33,936 nucleotides of DNA from JBECKW01 sp040235505 (GTDB taxonomy: Bacteria; Desulfobacterota; Desulfobacteria; Desulfobacterales; JAFDDL01), in NCBI GenBank assembly GCA_040235505.1, contig JBECKW010000344.1, forward strand, positions 1 through 33,936, written 5' to 3'. The position numbers were made by a program, and so were the translations under genes. Positions within the stretch are counted from its first letter, which is position 1; every line of letters begins with the position of its first letter. Positions 30,739-33,936 of this stretch are shown here, piece by piece. Under the pieces are notes generated by a model. It had not been told where the DNA came from. It saw only the letters and a program-made list of their open reading frames with translations, and ran no database searches.

Positions 30739-31638
30739 GTGGATCAAGCAAGCAGTTTAAGGAAAATTGTTCAGGACAAAGCAAGCCGGAAGGTGACGAA
30801 TACTTCCGGTGAGTCGGCACCGAACAGTGCAAGCCCCCGGGTCATCGCCGTCACCAGCGGCAAGGGCGGTGTGGGAAAAACCAATGTCGTGGGAAATCTC
30901 GCCCTGAGCATGGCCGATATGGGGAAGAAGGTCATGATTCTGGATGCGGACCTGGGCCTGGCCAATATCGACATTATTTTCGGGGTCCATCCCAATTTTA
31001 ATATCGGACATGTCCTCAGCGGAGAAAAACAGCTTGGGGATATCATTGTCGAAGGGCCGGCCGGTGTCCGAATCATCCCCGCCGGCTCCGGTTTCGTGAA
31101 CCTGACCCACCTGACCGACGGCCAGAAACTCTGTCTTCTGAGTGAATTCGAGTCGCTCGAAGACGATTTCGATTATTTCATCATCGATACGGGGGCCGGC
31201 ATTTCCACCAATGTAACCTATTTCAACCTGGCTGCCGACGAATGCATCATCGTGGTGACGCCGGAACCGACGTCGGTGACCGATGCCTATGCCATGATCA
31301 AGGTCATGAGCACCCAGTATGGAGAAAAGCGTTTCAAGCTGTTGATGAATATGGTAAAGGATGAACGTGAAGCCAAATCAGTATTTCTGAATCTGATTCA
31401 GGTGGCGGATCAATACCTCAGCGGGGTCGTTTTGGAGTATTGCGGTTTCCTGCCCCGGGATGAAAAAGTTCCTGCGGCGGTACGGCAACAAAAACCGTTT
31501 GTCACCCTTTATCCCAAAGCGCCTTCCAGTATCAACATCCGTCAGATTGCCCGGCAACTGGAAGACGCCCCGAGACGATTTGATGAAAACGGAAATATCA
31601 AATTCTTCATAAAGAGGTACATGGAATTGAGGAAATAA
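30739..31638 (+). CDS. flhG: Flagellar number regulator FlhG (FleN, MinD-like ATPase)
   Basis: A 299-residue MinD/ParA-type ATPase. The deviant Walker A is TSGKGGVGKT (39-48), followed by DADLGLANIDIIFG and a nucleotide-switch DTGAG motif; a C-terminal amphipathic helix for membrane binding is likely. FlhG stimulates FlhF GTPase activity and restrains flagellar number, and in Pseudomonas FleN also antagonises FleQ. GTG 30739 is preferred: AGGAG (30727-30731) is seven nt upstream, and it gives the family N terminus MDQASSLRKIV, whose DQA-LR motif contacts FlhF. An earlier in-frame GTG at 30715 lacks this support. A FleN-FleQ style loop with the activator at 3998 is possible. Confidence 0.94.
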   Translation: MDQASSLRKIVQDKASRKVTNTSGESAPNSASPRVIAVTSGKGGVGKTNVVGNLALSMADMGKKVMILDADLGLANIDIIFGVHPNFNIGHVLSGEKQLGDIIVEGPAGVRIIPAGSGFVNLTHLTDGQKLCLLSEFESLEDDFDYFIIDTGAGISTNVTYFNLAADECIIVVTPEPTSVTDAYAMIKVMSTQYGEKRFKLLMNMVKDEREAKSVFLNLIQVADQYLSGVVLEYCGFLPRDEKVPAAVRQQKPFVTLYPKAPSSINIRQIARQLEDAPRRFDENGNIKFFIKRYMELRK

Positions 31639-31734
31639 CCGGCTTTGCTCCTTGTTCCGCCGGGAAATTTCTGTTGGCCCCTTACACAATAATCAGGCAG
31701 GCCGGGAAAATATAACTTACGGTTGAATGGTCTT

Positions 31735-32502
31735 ATGGCTTCGACAACTACCTACACCACCGTCCCGAAAGCGACCGCCAAGCTCTCCGCCAAAATGCGC
31801 GAGGAGGTCATTGTCAAATATGCCTATCTTGTAAAATACATTGCCGGTCGAATGGCCATGCGGGTGCCCCCGAGCGTTTCCTTTGACGAGCTGGTCAGCG
31901 CCGGTACCATGGGCCTGATTCACGCGGTGGACCGGTTTGACCCCGAAAAGCAAACCGACATCAAAACCTTTGCCGAATATCGGATCCGCGGGGCGATTCT
32001 CGATGAATTGCGAAGTATGGATTGGTACTCCCGGTCCATGCGGAAAAGAATACAGGATGTCGAATCGGCAATTCATGCCATTGAAACCCGGAAGGGGGAA
32101 CCCGCGGAAGATGAAGAGGTCGCAGCGGAGATGGAGCTCTCCCTGGAGGAATATCATTCGCTTCTGTCCAATATCCACAGTGTCTCCCTGCTGAATCTCG
32201 ATGATTTCATCCGGAGTGAAGAGAACGATGTCATCGGCCGGCGGTCCTATCAGGAAAAGATCGTCAGCAACGACGATCCTTCCGAGAATGTTTCAAAAAT
32301 AGAACTCAAACGCGTGCTGGCCCAAGCCATCCGGAATCTTTCGGAAAAAGAGCAGATGGTGATTTCCTTGTACTACTATGATGATCTGACACTCAAAGAA
32401 ATCGGGCAGGTGATGGAACTGACCGAATCCAGAATCTGCCAGATTCATACCCAGACGCTGATCAAGCTTAAAACACGGTTGAAGCGGTATTATGAAGCCT
32501 GA
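31735..32502 (+). CDS. fliA: Flagellar sigma factor FliA (sigma-28)
   Basis: A 255-residue sigma-70-family factor. Region 2 contains MRVPPSVSFDELVSAGTMGLIHAVDRFD and the following core-binding helices (TFAEYRIRGAILDELRSMDW is a FliA hallmark), region 3 lies in the middle, and region 4 ends with LTLKEIGQVMELTESRICQIHTQ, the -35 helix-turn-helix. It directs late genes such as flagellin and chemotaxis; FlgM would hold it until the hook is complete. ATG 31735 is used; the TTG at 31723 adds four residues. TATAAC at 31711 could be a -10 box, but no good -35 is seen. It overlaps the next gene by 11 nt. Confidence 0.95.
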   Translation: MASTTTYTTVPKATAKLSAKMREEVIVKYAYLVKYIAGRMAMRVPPSVSFDELVSAGTMGLIHAVDRFDPEKQTDIKTFAEYRIRGAILDELRSMDWYSRSMRKRIQDVESAIHAIETRKGEPAEDEEVAAEMELSLEEYHSLLSNIHSVSLLNLDDFIRSEENDVIGRRSYQEKIVSNDDPSENVSKIELKRVLAQAIRNLSEKEQMVISLYYYDDLTLKEIGQVMELTESRICQIHTQTLIKLKTRLKRYYEA

Positions 32503-33936
32503 CACGGGGACGTATATCACCCAGGAGGATATCGATACGGCGTTCCGGGAAGCTCGCCAGACGGAGAGGATATCCGATGCGGATGAGATGATACCCCTTG
32601 CCCTGGACGAATCCAATATAGTTAAACCCGGGGAAGAGACCGGTTCGACGGACTCGGATTATTTCGGGCTTCTGTCGGAGGAAGATATCGCGGCGCTGCT
32701 GCACGGCGATCTGGCCGGATCGAGCAGCCACGGGGCCCAGGATGAGATCGACTCCCTGGTTGACGGCGCGGCTTTACAAAAAGATGCCCCCGCGGCAAAA
32801 CCTATCTCACCTGATAGAAAAAATACTTCCCAGACAGATGTGGAATATCTGATGCAGACGGCAACGGGCAATATCGAGGCCCCCGGCGAAGAGGCGGCCG
32901 GGACCCCGGGAACCCCCCCCCCGGATTCCTCTGCAAAAGGGGATGGGGTTGCTCAGGACGATATTGACCGGCTTCTCATGAGCGCCCTGGATGAGACGGG
33001 GGATGAAGCTGAAGACGAGGCCGGTATCGGTCCGGCGGCCGATTCTCCGGGGCCGGAATCTGAAGCGGTCGTTTCCCAGGAAGATATTAACAGGCTGTTG
33101 GCGGGCGAGACGGACGATGAGGGGGCGGAGCCGGAAAAGGTTTTCGAAGAGACGGCTTCAGTGGTGCCGGAAACGGCACCTGAACCGGATGAGGATATCG
33201 ATAACCTGATTTCCCAGGCGGATCTCGACCAATTATTAGAAGAAAAACAAGCCCCTGACAGTGTTGAAGCAGAGGCGGCTTCCCATGGGGCAAAATCACC
33301 GTCCGATTACATTTCACAGGATGATATCAACCGGCTTCTCAAGGAGAGTTTCGAAGAGGCGGAAATCGAGACCGAGGAAACGCTTGATGACCTCGTCGAC
33401 GAGGAGGATGTACCTGAGCCGGTCATCCTGGCGGAAGAAGACGCACCGGCTGAAGCGCCTCCCCCTGTTTTAAAACCGAAGCCTGTCCGGAAGCTCCGGA
33501 AAAAAGTTCGCATTCCCGGAAGGAAAAGCCATCTGGTATGGGCGATGGCGGCCGGTATTGTTTTCCTGGTAGCCATATCCGTTGTGATGATGGCCTCGAG
33601 ATCCCCTGAAACGCCGGAAACGGCTGCCCAACCGAAGGTGCTCACATTTCATGTTTCCGCAACGAATGGAGAAACGTCGACGAAATCGGCCGCGTATTCG
33701 GAAAACAGTGTTCATTTTCCGGGGTTCGTTGTCCTTGCACCGCCCAATTCGGCATCCTTCAGCTACGTGACGGCCGATGTGACATTGGTGTTTTCAGACG
33801 CTTCCATTATCGGCGTTATTAAAGAAAATGAAGCTTTTGTCCGAGATATTGTCTATGGGACCATCAGCAGCGAGCTGATGACCCGGAATATATCCGCCAT
33901 CGATGAAGTCAGCATGGAGCTGGCGATTCGAAAAGC
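32492..33936 (+). CDS. Novel membrane protein: FliM_N-like peptide array, TM, FliL-like domain (3' truncated)
   Basis: Open from ATG 32492 to the window edge (481 codons, no stop); the start lies 11 nt inside fliA. Residues 1-325 are acidic and probably disordered. They carry at least eight short motifs like the FliM N-terminal CheY-binding peptide (FliM here: LSQNEVDSLL): ITQEDIDTAF (9-18), LSEEDIAALL (61-70), AQDEIDSLV (82-90), TSQTDVEYLM (112-121), VAQDDIDRLL (153-162), VSQEDINRLL (194-203), ISQADLDQLL (240-249), ISQDDINRLL (274-283). A basic stretch (328-346) precedes one TM (about 347-368), so the array should be cytoplasmic. The periplasmic end from about 400 resembles FliL: FVV (412-414), a YVTADVTLVF strand and a VRD helix start align with FVV, YLKTNIELEY and IRD of the FliL at 21984. 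It may tether CheY-P or a C-ring partner near the stators. The function is not known. Confidence 0.8.
   Translation, partial: MKPDTGTYITQEDIDTAFREARQTERISDADEMIPLALDESNIVKPGEETGSTDSDYFGLLSEEDIAALLHGDLAGSSSHGAQDEIDSLVDGAALQKDAPAAKPISPDRKNTSQTDVEYLMQTATGNIEAPGEEAAGTPGTPPPDSSAKGDGVAQDDIDRLLMSALDETGDEAEDEAGIGPAADSPGPESEAVVSQEDINRLLAGETDDEGAEPEKVFEETASVVPETAPEPDEDIDNLISQADLDQLLEEKQAPDSVEAEAASHGAKSPSDYISQDDINRLLKESFEEAEIETEETLDDLVDEEDVPEPVILAEEDAPAEAPPPVLKPKPVRKLRKKVRIPGRKSHLVWAMAAGIVFLVAISVVMMASRSPETPETAAQPKVLTFHVSATNGETSTKSAAYSENSVHFPGFVVLAPPNSASFSYVTADVTLVFSDASIIGVIKENEAFVRDIVYGTISSELMTRNISAIDEVSMELAIRK

Overview
The window is almost entirely a flagellar assembly, motor and motility-regulation locus, with every gene on the + strand. 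The set of sigma-54 activators with strong -24/-12 promoters, c-di-GMP proteins (HD-GYP, PilZ), CheX/CheY, a MotE-family protein and a large secreted TPR protein, plus intergenic arrays of 6-8-nt words, suggests a polarly flagellated Desulfobacterota (former deltaproteobacterium, Desulfobacterales-like). That assignment is an inference from gene content and style, not from a marker gene.

Layout. (1) 1-5398, signalling block: HD-GYP response regulator, two PilZ proteins, CheX, CheY and a sigma-54 (FleQ/FlrA-type) activator. (2) A sigma-54 promoter at 5689, then a secreted TPR protein and a second sigma-54 activator. (3) A sigma-54 promoter at 9803, then flgB-flgC-fliE-fliF-fliG-fliH-fliI-fliJ-motE and a strong terminator (rod base, MS ring, C-ring base, export ATPase). 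(4) A sigma-54 promoter at 17041, then fliK alone. The flgD/flgE genes often found after fliK are not here; a 585-nt stretch of nested inverted word repeats lies there instead. (5) A sigma-54 promoter at 19531, then motA, an Asp-less motB paralogue, motB, fliL, fliM, fliN, fliO, fliP, fliQ, fliR, flhB, flhA, flhF, flhG, fliA and a last gene cut by the window edge.

How it works together. The activators with sigma-54 would switch on the four promoters. Hook-basal-body and export-gate genes then build the motor; FlhF/FlhG set flagellar position and number; FliA turns on late genes. c-di-GMP (HD-GYP, PilZ) and CheY/CheX tune output.

The most unusual item is the gene at the right edge (32492 onward). 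It encodes at least eight copies of the short peptide that FliM uses at its N terminus (S/A-Q-x-D-I-D/N-x-L-L), then one membrane segment and a FliL-like periplasmic domain. I know of no described protein with this architecture. Other notable points are a stator operon with one MotA and two MotB-like proteins, one lacking the ion-binding Asp; two sigma-54 activators with non-canonical receivers and no histidine kinase gene nearby; a PflA-like secreted TPR protein; and six different short-word repeat families, two of them arranged as inverted pairs.
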